DNA from: Capniomyces stellatus
Lineage: Eukaryota > Kickxellomycota > Harpellomycetes > Harpellales > Legeriomycetaceae
DNA length: 64,000 bases
NCBI GenBank assembly: GCA_001661515.1
Contig: LUVW01000002.1
Coordinates: forward strand, 255,850 to 319,849
Direction: 5' to 3'
This document shows positions 20,982-32,927 of this stretch, in pieces (position 1 is the first letter of the stretch; every line of letters starts with the position of its first letter). Both the position numbers and the translations under genes were made by a program. The notes under the pieces are model-generated. The model was not told the origin of the DNA and searched no databases. It saw nothing but the letters and a program-made list of their open reading frames with translations.

Positions 20982-21879
20982 ATGTCGGGAACATTAGTGT
21001 GGGTAGATTGCGAAATGACAGGGCTTGACCCTGAAACCGAGCATATAATCGAAATAGCAGTTGTGATAACTGACGACCAGCTGAATTTAATTGGCGAGCA
21101 AGCGAATATAGTGATCCACCAGTCGCAAGATATAATGGACAACATGTCAGAGTGGTGCATTGAACACCATGGGAAAAGCGGCTTGACAGAAAGCGTCTTG
21201 AAGTCTAATGTAAAAGTTTCAGATGCTGAAGAAACTATTGTAAAGCTTATAAGCAAGTATTGCGACGCCAAAACTGTACCATTGTTGGCAGGAAACACAG
21301 TCCATGCCGACTTTGCATTTATTAAGAAATACATGCCTGCTTTAACTAGTTGTTTGCATTATAGAATTCTAGGTGAGTTTCCAGAAGTTTACTACACTAC
21401 CACGAATGTAATTACGAATGTTACCATAACTGATATTACTCCTGATATTACACTTGGTAACACATCAGTTATCACACCAGTTATCACATCAGTTGTTATA
21501 ACTGATATTATAACTGATATTGCAACTGACATTGTAACTGTTACTATAACTGATATTGTCCAGAAAAGTAAAGCCATATATATATAAATGGTTAAAGCCT
21601 CAGTAGTTGTTAACAATACTAGTTTTATAAATACTACTGCTAGATGTTAGCACTATTAAAGAGTTGGCGAGACGATGGGATCCGGATATGTTTGAAAATT
21701 TGCCTAAAAAGAAGCTGTCTCACAGGTTAAATATCTTTATATGATTCTCAAAAGCACAGTTTTGATTTTAGTAGCATTTTAAACTAAGCGCTGTTAATGC
21801 GAAAAATAGGGCTTTAGACGATATCCTCGAGAGCATTGATGAGCTGAAGTTTTACCGAAAGAATTTTTTTAAGCTGTAG
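20982..21879 (+). CDS. REX2: Oligoribonuclease REX2/REXO2 (3 exons)
   Basis: Spliced model: 20982-21372, 21644-21725, 21810-21879, 180 residues. It is a DEDDh 3'-5' exonuclease that degrades 2-5-nt RNAs, in mitochondria and/or cytosol. Visible motifs are Exo I VDCEMTGLDPETEHIIEIA, Exo II GNTVHADFAFIKKYMP, and, after splicing, LSHRALDDILESIDELKFYR with the catalytic His and Asp. The ATG at 20982 (MSGTLVWVDCEM) fits the family start; the upstream open frame has no ATG and begins at TTG. The last intron could alternatively use an acceptor nearer 21788, but only 21810 gives the conserved HRALDDI. Intron 1 carries a tandem repeat. After the TAG stop the frame stays open for 43 more codons. Confidence 0.9.
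21408..21561. repeat. Degenerate tandem repeat inside REX2 intron 1
   Basis: Repeated ATAACTGATATT-like units of about 12-15 bp, with variants such as CAACTGACATTG and ATCACACCAGTT, fill most of the 271-nt first intron of REX2. The array happens to remain open in one frame (a Thr/Ile/Val/Asp-rich run), but it sits between a good gtgagt donor and the family-consistent acceptor, so it is intronic. Confidence 0.8.
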
Positions 21880-22648
21880 CCTCAAGCAGATCTGATACCG
21901 CAGTCCGTCGAATATATTCTACTTTATGCAATTTTTTGCTCAATAACGAGATGCTGCTATTGGGATCCAAAAGTATTCGAGGCGTTCGAAAAACGCGCGA
22001 TATTTGATTAGTAACGCGCAAAGATTGTTAAAATTATAATTTTATTAAATCAAATAAATCTCCAGCTTACAAAAGAAAAATGTAAATAAAAGCGAACTTA
22101 AACTGCCGTGAATCTAAAACAATAAAGTAGAAATCAGTTATTCAAGTTAAAAAACAGGCGAATCGAAATGGCCCAGGCTATTTTGCTGCGTGTTATTGGA
22201 TGGTATTATTGATTTTATTGTGGATAGTCAAATTAAAGCTAGAAATAAAAAACTGTTTAAGCGATTTTGAAACTTTGATTTAGCGGGTGTAGTTTTAGAC
22301 TTTTAAATGGGATTCAAATTTATAACCAAGTTTCAACACTTGCGCCTTAAATAGCTTTACTTTAACCATAAACACCATAAAACAAACAACTTTTAGGTTT
22401 GGATAAATTAACGGTAGCTAAAAAGTTGCTTTATTATCAGAATCGTCGTTTAAAGTTTGATCTCTGTGACAGGTTACAACACATAATTTCAGAATAATAT
22501 ATATTTTTCTACTAAAGGGTGAAATTGACTAGGCAAACTAAGGAATAGTTACAAATACATTGGCCTTTTAAAGTATAAGAGTGTGGAAATATAAAGTTGG
22601 CGCTTGGGCACAAATAAATAGCTTTATTAAAAAAAGAAATACCAAGCT
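21880..22648. other. Spacer between REX2 and MSH6
   Basis: About 770 bp. The first 129 bp continue the REX2 frame without a stop until TAG at 22009-22011. The remainder is AT-rich with no supported gene and should hold the MSH6 promoter. Confidence 0.5.
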
Positions 22649-25600
22649 ATGAACAGCTCACCAGCAAATAACAGAAGGGGGACCCCAAATGGAAAATCTC
22701 AACAATCTTCATTAATGTCATTTTTTGGCACGCCTAGATCCAAGAGCAAGACTTTAGCAGCAGACAGCTCGTTGATCAGTGAAAATGACATTCCTAGCAG
22801 CCCAACTAAAGGTTCAAAAAATGCCCAGAAGTCAAGTAGTTTTTTGAGGATGAAAAAGAATGGCAAACAGGGCAGTATGGGTAGCTTTGAGAATGAACTC
22901 AGCAGCCAGTTTTCTGTTGATGAAGAGACATTGAGGAGCTTTGAAAAGGTTGATTTGGAAAGTCCGTTTACGAACCCCAAAACAATAAAGAGAAGTTTCA
23001 GTAAAGATGAGCAGGTCGCAGGAAAGGATGCCAGGTCAGAAGAGCAAAAGAAAATAGAAAATGACTGTTTTGGCGATTTTTCTGACATAGACTTTGAAGT
23101 TGATGAGGAGCTAATAGAGAAGCTCGAAAAGGCTGAAGGCGAAAAGGTATGTATACTTGTTTAGATTGTGTGATAGCTGTGGCAATAAGCAGCGGCGTTC
23201 TTGTAAATTCCCAGCTAAAGCCAGGATATTTTAACTCTTAACTAGAAAAAGGCAACCGAGGCAGGCAGCACTTCAGTCGAAAAAATGCTCACCAGAGCTA
23301 GGCCAAAGAGAGCAGCTTCGCAAATGGATTCACAATCGGACACACAGAGTGAAGGTATGGCTTTAATGAAAAACAAGTTGAATGTATCATCAAAAAGAAA
23401 CTTGCCACGTTTGTTTAAAATAAAAGGGAAAAGTATAGTATACAACAGGAAGGTAAAACGGACAAGCTTCAGTAAAATGACATAATTAAATATTGTTAAT
23501 GTTATTAAATGCAAGTAGTAAACGATAGCGAGGATGAGTTTCAAGTTGGCGCTGATGCCGAGTCAGGAAGCGATAGCCTTGAGGGGTTATCAGATATCGA
23601 CGAAGAAGACGACTACAAACCTGAATATAAAAGGCCAAGCCTTTCTAAAAGAAAGGGTGGGTTGGTTAAGGGCAAGCATAGACGAGTTTGTGATAGCGAT
23701 AGCGAAGATGAACTGGAGATGGATTATGGCAATAGAACTAAAAGTATGCAAGCCAAAGAAACCAGTGGGAGTGTGGTATTAAATGGTGGAATTAATGCTG
23801 GCGATTTTCTGAGCAAGTATAACAGCAATTTCGAGTTGCCCGGGGCCAATGGTGCAGAAGGCGACAAGGTGGGGATGCTACAGAAAGCGCAGAACCAGAA
23901 AAGAGGAGAAATCGCCTCTGGGGTGCTTTCAAAATTTTCATCGACTTTATCCACTGAGACAAGCAGCTTGGGAAGTTTTGATTCTAAAGGCCTTTTAGAA
24001 AGGCTAAATAACAAATATTCTGAAAACGGCAAAAATGTTGATGCGGGTGGGGACAAATTTTCACAGTTTTCTAGTAAAGCCAAGCCTAGCAATAGTGTCG
24101 AAAACGATAATAGCGACGAGGATAACTTTGTTATGGACAGCAAGAAGACAGGCAAAGAGAAAAGAATGAAGCAATTCTTCGACAAAAACAAGGATAGATA
24201 CAGTTGGTTGTTGAACATTAGGGATAAAAAAGGAAGAAGAGTTGGAGAGCCGGGGTATGACTCTAGGACATTGATGATTCCCGAGGAGGAGTGGAAGAGG
24301 TTCACCCCATTTGAGAAGCAATTTTGGGAGATTAAAAGCAACAATTGGGATTCGGTAGTTTTCTTTAAAAAAGGGAAATTCTATGGTAAGAAACACGTTC
24401 TAATTATATTCGTAGATTATAATGGTTATAAGCATAAGCATACTGCCTGGATGCCTATGCTATTTCAGATATTTATATATATACTACCATTCAACTGTAA
24501 TGTACTGAGCAAAGAAAAAGAATGGTCATGAATCAAAAACTAGTAAAAAAGAGTCAAGAACTAGTAACCAAAAGTCAAGAACCAAAAATAAAATTATAAT
24601 CATTGATGATGTAAATAAATATGAAATGGGTCAATAGAGCTGTATGAGAATGATGCGGATATTGGGCATCAGCAATTTGATCTTAAAATGGTGGATCGTG
24701 TGAACATGCGGATGGTGGGAGTTCCAGAGTCATCATTTGAAAATTGGGCTTCGCAATTTGTGGCTAAAGGGTACAGGGTTGCAAGAGTGGATCAGATGGA
24801 ATCAAGTTTGGCCAAAACAATGCGTGAAAGAGATGGAACAGATCTGTCCACAAGCTCGGGGGCAGCAAAGCTGGCGTCAGCAAAGAAATCGCAGGCAAAC
24901 AACGGAAAGGAGGACAAGGTTGTTAGACGGGAGCTCACCTGTATACTGACAGCAGGAACATTGGTGGAACCAAAAATGCTTGTTGGGGACTTGTCAACTT
25001 ACTGTTTGGCAATTATTGAAAGCTTCAACGTTCCAACTGAAGGCAATTCACGAACATATGGAAGCTCAGGCGAGGACGTAGACGTAGACAGACCGAGCTT
25101 TGGAATAGCATTTGTGGACACATCAACAGCAAAGTTTTTTGTGGTGGGAATAGAAAAGGACGATAGCAATAGGACGCAGCTGGAAACCTTGCTTGTCCAG
25201 CTAAACCCTCGCGAAGTGGTGTATGTAACAGGAGGAGCAGGACAGGGCTCAAAGGGCAAGAAGCAGAGTAATATGAGTTCGATGGACAACAACTCGTCTA
25301 GTTTTATGAGCAACAGCGGGGGAAGCAAAAGCTTTTGTGATATGGGCGATGGGATGGGGGGATTGAGTGTGGCAACGTGGAAGGTTTTGAAAAACACGTG
25401 CAGAATGTCGACGTTGTGGAATGGGTTGGAGCCGTATTTTGAGTTTTGGGAGTCGAACCGGACAACTAAGGAGCTGAAAAATTCCGAGTATTTCGTAAAT
25501 AATGTTGGTGGTGGGCCGGAAGTTGGTGAGGGAGTAGTTCCTGAGATTCTAAAGAGCCTGGACTCAAGTCCAATAGGTAAGCTGGTACTGAGCTCGGTGG

Positions 25601-27795
25601 GCGGGCTGATTTCTTACTTGAGGTCACTCAAATTAGACAAGGAGCTGGTTTCAATGGGGAATTTTGAGATGTATAAGCCGCTGGGTAGCAAAGCGTCGTT
25701 GGTTTTGGATGGGTCAACGCTGTCGAACCTAGATGTGTTTACCACTGAGGACGAGTTGGTTACCTCGGACAAAATAGCGTCGCAGGCAGGAACTTTATTC
25801 AATCTAATTAACCACACACGCACGCCGTTTGGTCGAAGGTTGATGCACAATTGGCTATGCCACCCGTTGAGGGATTTAGATATGATAAACGATAGGCTGG
25901 ACGTGGTTGATTACTATGTGAACAAGGTGAACACAAGCTTTTTTGAGCAGATTAACCTGTGCTTTGGAAAGCTGCCAGACATGGAGAGATTGTTGAGCAG
26001 AGTTCATGCAGGCTCGTGTAGAGTTGAGGATTGGCTGAAGTTGCTGGATAGCTTGAAAGAACTAACAGGACGCTTCAGAGAGTTGTCGGCAACGCACTCT
26101 GACTTGCTGGGAACGAGCAAGGTTGGTGGCAGAAATGGCGGGTTAGTGCAAGAGGCGTTACCGGCTAGATTAAGCAATTTGGTGAACTCTTTTCCGAGTA
26201 AAGAAATGCACATGATACTGACAGAGTTTAGTAACAGTTTTGTCAGAAGCAAGGCTGATAACGAAAAAAAGCTTATTCCGCACCCTGGTAATGATGCTGT
26301 AGTTGACAAAGTCGCTGCTGAGCTTGAGGAGGTGGACAGATGGCTTGACGAGCACCTGAAGTTACATCGCAAAAAGTACAACTGCAACTCAATAGTTTAC
26401 AAGTCGATAGGCAAAGAGACCTTTCAGCTGGAAATTCCAAGGAAAATCGAGGTGCCAGCGAACTACATGCGCAAGTCAGCAACTAAAGATGTGCACCGCT
26501 ACTACTCGCCGAAATTGGCTGATAAGCTGGTCCAGCAAGCTGAGCTTATGGAGCATCACAACGCAGCGCTTCGCAACTACAAGTCAGTGCTGTACAAAAA
26601 GTGGACCACGCATTATAATCTGTTTATCTCTGTTGTTCGGCTAGTTTCAGAGTTGGATGCTTTGGTCTCTTTAGGAAGGGCGTCGGAACTAATGGGAATC
26701 AACAGTTGTAGACCAGAGCTGGTTGATAGCTTGGCTAACAATGAACAGCCGTTTTTACATCTGGAGGGGTTGAGACACCCATGCTTAGTTTCATCTAATG
26801 AGTTTGGGTCAAGTACTGGCAGGCCATCAACATTTGTTCCAAACGACTTGGTTCTTGGTAAAACAGCAGGCAACAAAGTACCCAACCACGATGATGCAAC
26901 TGTGATATTGCTATCTGGGCCCAATATGGGCGGCAAGTCCACTCTTATTCGACAGGTGTGCATTGCCATTATACTTGCTCAGCTGGGCTGCTATGTTCCT
27001 GCAACATACGCTAAGCTGACGCTATACGACCGGATATTTACTAGGTTAGGTGCTAGAGACAACTTGTTGACAGGGAGATCGACTTTTATGGTAGAGATGA
27101 CAGAAACAGCCTCTTTTCTGCAGCTGGCCACAGTCAGCAGCTTTGTTGCTGTTGATGAGTTGGGCAGAGGGACGTCAACCCATGATGGTGAAGCTGTTGC
27201 CTTTTCTGTTTTGCACACAATAGCAGCACGAATCGGGTGTATTTCAATATTTTCTACGCATTATGGGCTGCTGGCAAATGACATTTGCGGAAGCACCAAC
27301 TCGTTTAATCAAACATTTTCCCCCAGGATTAGACCAATGCACATGAGCTGTCTAGTGGACAAAGAGGCCCACCGAGTTACTTTTTTGTACAAGCTGGTTT
27401 TGGGTATTGCTGAGCATTCGCACGGAATGAATGTTGCTCACATGGCTGGCGTGTCCTTGGATATCGTTAAAAGAGCCAAGGCTGTTGCTGAGCAGTTTGA
27501 GCACTCGACCAACTCAAAGAATTCAGAAAGAGGCAAAACCAATGGCACCCAGGAATTACCACTGACTGTGCTTTCCGACTTTGCCAACCTGCTGAGAGTG
27601 GCCAGCATCGAGTCCAAATGCCAATCAGGATCCACCAGCAAACCCGATGGTACCATACCCAACCACAGGGTCGGGGGCCCATTGAGTTGGAGCAGCTTCT
27701 CGTCATATTTAAACTCGTCATCAAGCGCGACAAACGAAAATCAATTTTGGCCAAGCATTGTTGATAACATTTCAAAATATTCTAAAGGGTTTTGA
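22649..27795 (+). CDS. MSH6: DNA mismatch-repair ATPase MSH6 (4 exons)
   Basis: Spliced model: 22649-23146, 23246-23354, 23519-24385, 24638-27795, about 1543 residues. The N-terminus holds a PCNA-binding PIP box (Q19-S-S-L-M-S-F25-F26), then an acidic disordered region (DSEDEF, SDIDEEDD). The mismatch-binding domain includes YSWLLNIRDKKGRR and the Phe-X-Glu clamp KGKFYELYEN, whose Glu codon is split by intron 3. Exon 4 has the clamp and lever domains, Walker A GPNMGGKST (about residue 1252), Walker B/signature DELGRGTSTHDG (about 1331) and the dimer segment HGMNVAHMAGVSLDIVKRA. MSH6 pairs with MSH2 as MutS-alpha, recognising base mismatches and small loops in the nucleus. It is longer than yeast Msh6 (1242), mostly in the disordered N-terminus and Ser/Gly-rich insertions. 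The exon 3 acceptor could be 23516 instead of 23519 (one residue). Confidence 0.93.
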
Positions 27796-29810
27796 AATCC
27801 TATGTTTTATTGTTACTCTATTTACTCTTATAACCCTTCTCACTTTTCCTGTTTTCTACTTGCTGGGTTTAAATTGGAAGCTATATTATCTTGGTTCATT
27901 TATATATTTTTGAATAAATTTACCAATTACTATTGATGGGTTGGAGTACTTGGTAGTTGCACTCTGCTTGTTTGTATTTAACAGGCAATAGGAATGTGTA
28001 CTTTTTATAGTTTAATCGCACTCTTTTAAATAACAAAATTGCACCGGAGGTTCACTTGTTTTTGTACCATTCAATTAATATTGTTTTTTTTTGTTGTAAA
28101 TATAATTTTGATTGCAATCTTTGAATAGCTTTGACTCTTTGTAAAATAATCGGCGTTGAGGCTTTAATTATCAACCAAGAACAAAGCATATTGGTATTCC
28201 AGTCTTGCAACGCATTAAAAAAGAAAATAGCAACCAATAAAAATTCCACTGTTATTGTCCAAACCTTCACACAATCATTTAAAAACGTTCAGTCTTGGTA
28301 TCTATTTAAATTGAAACAATGCACACGGTCTAATCTACTTTCACAAAATTACAAAAGTACACTTTTCTCAAATCTTTTATACAGAAGCAACACAGCTATA
28401 CCTTTGTGCTTGATTAAACGAGCAGGAATAGATGTTGACATTCCTACCACCAAAAGTATCTTTGTTAGACTATTCAAGTTGTAACATGGACTGATTTATA
28501 ATTAGGTCATGCCAAACTGACCAAGTGTTAAATGTTGTCTTTTTATTATTACGATCTCCACTCTTAAGCATGTTAAATAAGATTTGGTCCTGGGTACTGA
28601 ACAGTCCCTTTCTAAAAGCAAATCATAGATAATGGTTGCAGGAACCGGCTTTTGCCCTAATCGATTGGCAAATTGGAGACCAATAAGGTTAGTGTTGGAT
28701 GTCAAAGTTGAGTTTGATAAGCAACAACAAATGCTTAAGCATCAACTCGACTACAAATTGGAAAAAATGGAAAAGTTGAACAATCAACCAATTTAGTAAT
28801 CTGAAAGAGGGACAATTTGCCCTAATTTAGATTAAAGAACACAAATTAGTAATTTGGCGGCTAAAATAAGAATAAGACTTTGCAATGTTTACTAACACCA
28901 TTGTTGACATTAACGAAAAAAAACTTCCTCTTTTGGAAAATATGAGCTAACTCGTTAATATTTACTTTAAAGTAATTGTCAATTAATTAGATAATAAACA
29001 TTCGTTGAAGAGTTAGAAAAAAAATTCAAAAATTCAAAAATCAAATAAAAAAAAGGCTCTCATTCAATCAAATCTTCCAAATGTTGGAATTAGCAAAGTG
29101 TTAGCAATAAGTAAAAAGAAAATAAGGCTGGCAAATTAAGTTCGGTAACACAAGTCGGAACCAAAGAACACGCTGACGCTATTGGGTTTATAACAATGGG
29201 TTTGATTTTGTAATTGCTTTCTGTAATAGTCCTTCATTATTTAATGAGTATTTATAGTACATTAATAAAATAAAAAAATTAAAGGCACAACAATGTTTAA
29301 TAAAAGGACAATAGGATTAGGATTAGGAATAGAGCCAAATTAAATCCAAGTTTAGCGCCAACAGTGATGAAGAGGGAGGTGTGTAAGCTCTTTTCCATTT
29401 TTTTTTGTGAAAAAAAGCGAACAAATTCAGCACGAGTTAGTGTTTTAATTGTATATAAAGTTGTAACTGAACCCTGAAAAGTTGGCAGTATATATAAAGT
29501 AGTCAAACTAAGCATCACAGCACTTTTTATTTATTTTTTACTGTATATACAAATATATCGAGAATACAAAGTTAAACACATCGATTTAAGCGAACCAAAT
29601 ATAGAGATAACACAGAACTATTTAAACGCCCAGCTGTGCTCAACGCAAAGTAATAGCACCATAGGTATCTAAATGATAGACGGCGTTTATCGGTGACTTT
29701 TTATTTATTTTATCTTCTAGCTTTTAGAGAGGTGCGGTGGAAGTTTATTTGTTTTAGTTGAAAAGCAGTAGATAGCATAAAGCCAATATACACAGTAACA
29801 ACAGAGTGCT
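27796..29810. other. 2-kb intergenic stretch
   Basis: Mostly AT-rich sequence between MSH6 and the first Kre6/Skn1 gene. An open frame at 28131-28484 (plus) begins at TTG, contains no Met, and matches no family. A minus-strand 72-codon frame at 29515-29297 is listed separately. The last few hundred bases should carry the promoter of the Kre6/Skn1 gene. Confidence 0.45.
29297..29515 (-). CDS. Possible small membrane protein, unrecognised
   Basis: A 72-residue open frame with an ATG at 29515. It has a basic centre (RAEFVRFFSQKKMEKS) and a strongly hydrophobic C-terminus (LGFNLALFLILILLSFY), which would suit a tail-anchored protein. I recognise no family. No intron is needed. A chance open frame in AT-rich DNA is an equally good explanation. 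Confidence 0.22.
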   Translation of the reverse strand: MLSLTTLYILPTFQGSVTTLYTIKTLTRAEFVRFFSQKKMEKSLHTSLFITVGAKLGFNLALFLILILLSFY

Positions 29811-32040
29811 ATGGATAACCACGAACAGTTTGGTGGTAACAAGGGGCCATATGGCAACTACAACCACAACCACAACCAAAGCACATTGTCGGTTAGTAAC
29901 GGCTTTTCTAACGACCCTACCAGATTCAATTCTAGTGTTTCGTTAGTGAAGAAACAGCAGTTAGGGCTGGACTTTGAGTATGAAGACGAAGAGAAAAGCA
30001 AGCTGAAGTCTTTAAAAAACTTCTTCAACACAAAACTACTGATTGTGCTTACAATTATTGTTTTGATATTATTTATTTTTGTTGCGCTACCTACTATCGT
30101 TATAAATAGCAAGAAAAAGAACACACTGGATCATAACTTTGCTAACGACGAAAAGGAAGCGACAGAAAAAGCCATTAAAGGCAGCACTCTAGGACAGCCG
30201 CTTGTGCCGGACAGTCTTCCTATCGACCCTGAAAGCCCAGCTTCAGCCCGGTCTTGGAAGTCCTCAACAGGGGAAACATGGGGCCTTGTGTTTAGTGATG
30301 AGTTCAATAAAGACGGAAGAAGCTTTGAGTACGGAAAGGATAAATTCTGGTAAGTATTATTGTATAAATGTACAAATTGAGCCGTCAACTGAGTATATGG
30401 TTTGCATGGTTTGCATAGTTTGCCGTTAACTATTGTGCCTGTGTTTATTTAGTCATTGGTGTTGTTTGGTTGTTAGAACTGCTTGTTGGAAAACTGAGTC
30501 AAATATATGATTTTTTTATATAATTGCTGTGGCATTTAGGGAGGCTCAGGATTACTACTACTGGCCAACTAGGGATTTGGAATACTACTCGCCAAAACAG
30601 GCAACAACTAAAGACGGGAATCTGCTGTTGACTATAGATAAGATAACAACCAAGGACGGGCTGGAATATACTTCAGGGATGGTTAGTTCGTGGAACAAAT
30701 TCTGTTTCCAGGGAGGATATATCGAAACACGGGTTTCACTCCCTGGAGATGGGAAAACCTCGGGTTTTTGGCCTGCAATTTGGACACTGGGTAATTTAGG
30801 CAGAGCCGGGTTTGGAGCCACCACCGATGGACTGTAAGTTTTTCTTTTCTTTTCCTTTTCCTTTCTTTTCGTTTCATTCCATTTCGTTTCATTTTCTTTT
30901 TTTATCAAATAGTTGAATCAAGTAAGAGCCAAGTCTATGCTTTTGGTTTTTGAACTGATTTTTTTTACGGTTTATTGTCCAGAGTGACAAAATCAACCAA
31001 TGTTTTTATTTTTTTTAGCCATCGTAGTCGACATTTACTAAACACAACTACAAACTGTTGCTATACTATAGGTGGCCGTATTCGTACAACTCGTGCGACT
31101 TGGGGGTTGTAGCAAACCAATCCAGAAGTGATTTATCTAGTTTGTCAGGCCAAAGACTCAACGCCTGTGTTTGCAAGGGCGAACATCCTAGTCCGGGGAT
31201 TGGTAGAGGCGCACCAGAAATCGATGTCTTTGAGGCTACTATAAACTCCGGAGAGTTGCCATCTTTGTCGATGAGCTCACAGTTTGCACCGTTTAACTTT
31301 CAATACTACCACAACAATTCGGGTGTAAAGGTATTTAACCTGGGCGAGAATAAGCCTGGGGTAACCCGAGCCAACCCTTATATCGGAAACGCATACCAAC
31401 AATGCTCCTCCGCACTTCATTATATCGACAGCTCGGTAAATAGCGGGAAAAAGTTTCAGGTTTTTGGATTTGAGTACTTGCCAGGCCCTAGTGGATTTAT
31501 CCAATGGTATTCAGATGGCAAACCAGTGTGGAGGCTGGACTCTTCGGCTTTAGAGCCAAATGCTTACTCTAAAGTTTCTCAAAGAATCATTTCAGAAGAA
31601 CCAATGGTAAATACGGTGTTTAGTTACTGATATATATTTACAATTATCCTGATTTTGTCATTGCACGAGTAGCAAAGCCACTTGCTAATAAGCCGATCTA
31701 GCTATTTTTTAATGTCAAAAGCATTTCTAATTTTTTTTTATTTTTTTGTTTTTATACTTTGGCTGGACTTTAATAGTACATAATCATGAACCTTGGAATG
31801 TCGCCTGACTTTGCTACTATCGAAAAGGACAAGTTGAACTTCCCTGCGTCCCTATACATAGACTATGTTAGAGTTTACCAGCACCCTGACCGAATAAAGC
31901 TCTCTTGCGATCCCCCAGACCGCCCAACCGCACAGTATATTCTAGACCACCCAAAGGCCTATTATAGCAAAAAATTTCGAACTTGGAAAGCAGCTGGTTA
32001 TTCTGCACCAGCATATAACCTTGGCGAACAATGTAAATAA
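29811..32040 (+). CDS. Kre6/Skn1-type beta-1,6-glucan synthesis protein, paralogue A (4 exons)
   Basis: Spliced model: 29811-30349, 30540-30833, 31072-31606, 31777-32040, intron phases 2, 2, 0, 543 residues. It is a type II membrane protein: an Asn/His-rich cytosolic tail, one membrane span at about 75-97, and a lumenal GH16-like SKN1 domain. Family landmarks are FSDEFNKDGRSFEYGKDKFW, SGMVSSWNKFCF, GFWPAIWTLGNLGR, WPYSYNSCDLG, GRGAPEIDVFEA (E327, D329, E332 as the ExDxxE catalytic set), EEPMYIIMNLGMS and the C-terminal CDPPDRPTAQYI. Kre6/Skn1 act in the ER/Golgi to cell-surface route and are needed for beta-1,6-glucan in the fungal wall; their exact reaction is unsettled. It is shorter than yeast Kre6 (720), mostly at the N-terminus. 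A close paralogue follows at 32.9 kb. Confidence 0.92.
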
Positions 32041-32927
32041 TCCAAACGACGGTTGCTGGTTTAGCGCCCGTAACCATCGCCCCAGATCTATATATTTGCG
32101 GTTTGTTTATAAGAAAAGCCCAAATGTATCCTTTTTAATTTTAACTTTACTTTTAAAATTGCAACTAGACTTGAACAATCTTTGTTTTATAACTTTTAAC
32201 TTGAGTATATTTTTATTTTATCATATTCATGTGTCGAAAAATCCATATCATCTTTAATTTTGACACTACGGTTTAAACCCAGTAGCTGAGTACTAGTGTA
32301 TAAGCCAACATGAATTGACAACTGTGTCATTAAACATGCTCTAAATAGCTCACCAAAACCCAATAATACAGTATTATTCATCAAATAATGTATTTAAAGC
32401 TCAGTTTTGGGTTTGGGTTTGGATACCATGTTTCGTCCTATTTTTATTCCGTACATTGACTGTTTAAGGCAGCTAAGGGTTCGGATTGATCGAACTAGTA
32501 GATTGTTGGGTTTTAATCCTGTACCACTATCTTACCCCCCAACAACAGGTGACTCTAAATATTGATGCATCATATATGTTTGCATATTTTTGATTTGTTA
32601 CCAGTGTCTGATTGATGTACAAGGCTGAACAGCATTGTCATTGCAGTTTTTATATCTAACAGTTTTCATTGTATAGCATACTCCAATTTGTATTTTTTAG
32701 CAATACATTTTTTAGCAATACATTTATTGGTATAACATTTATTGGTAGTACCAACTAGCAGTAGTACCGCTTTAATGGGAGGAGAGTGATAGAATGTTTG
32801 TGAGTATAAATTGCTTGGAATATCAGTCAAACTTACATATTTTATTAGCAAGCCCATATTATGCTTAGATCTTTTATTTTACAAAGAATATAGATTGGCA
32901 ATAGTTTTTAGTGAATAAAGTTTAGAA
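32041..32927. other. Spacer between the two Kre6/Skn1 genes
   Basis: About 890 bp. It contains a short direct repeat near 32697-32750 (TTTTTAGCAATACAT twice, then two TTTATTGGTA-like units). No gene seen. It should hold the terminator of paralogue A and the promoter of paralogue B. Confidence 0.5.

Noticed and set aside
28131..28484. 117-codon plus-strand frame
   Set aside because: Begins at TTG, has no Met at all, no splice context and no family match.
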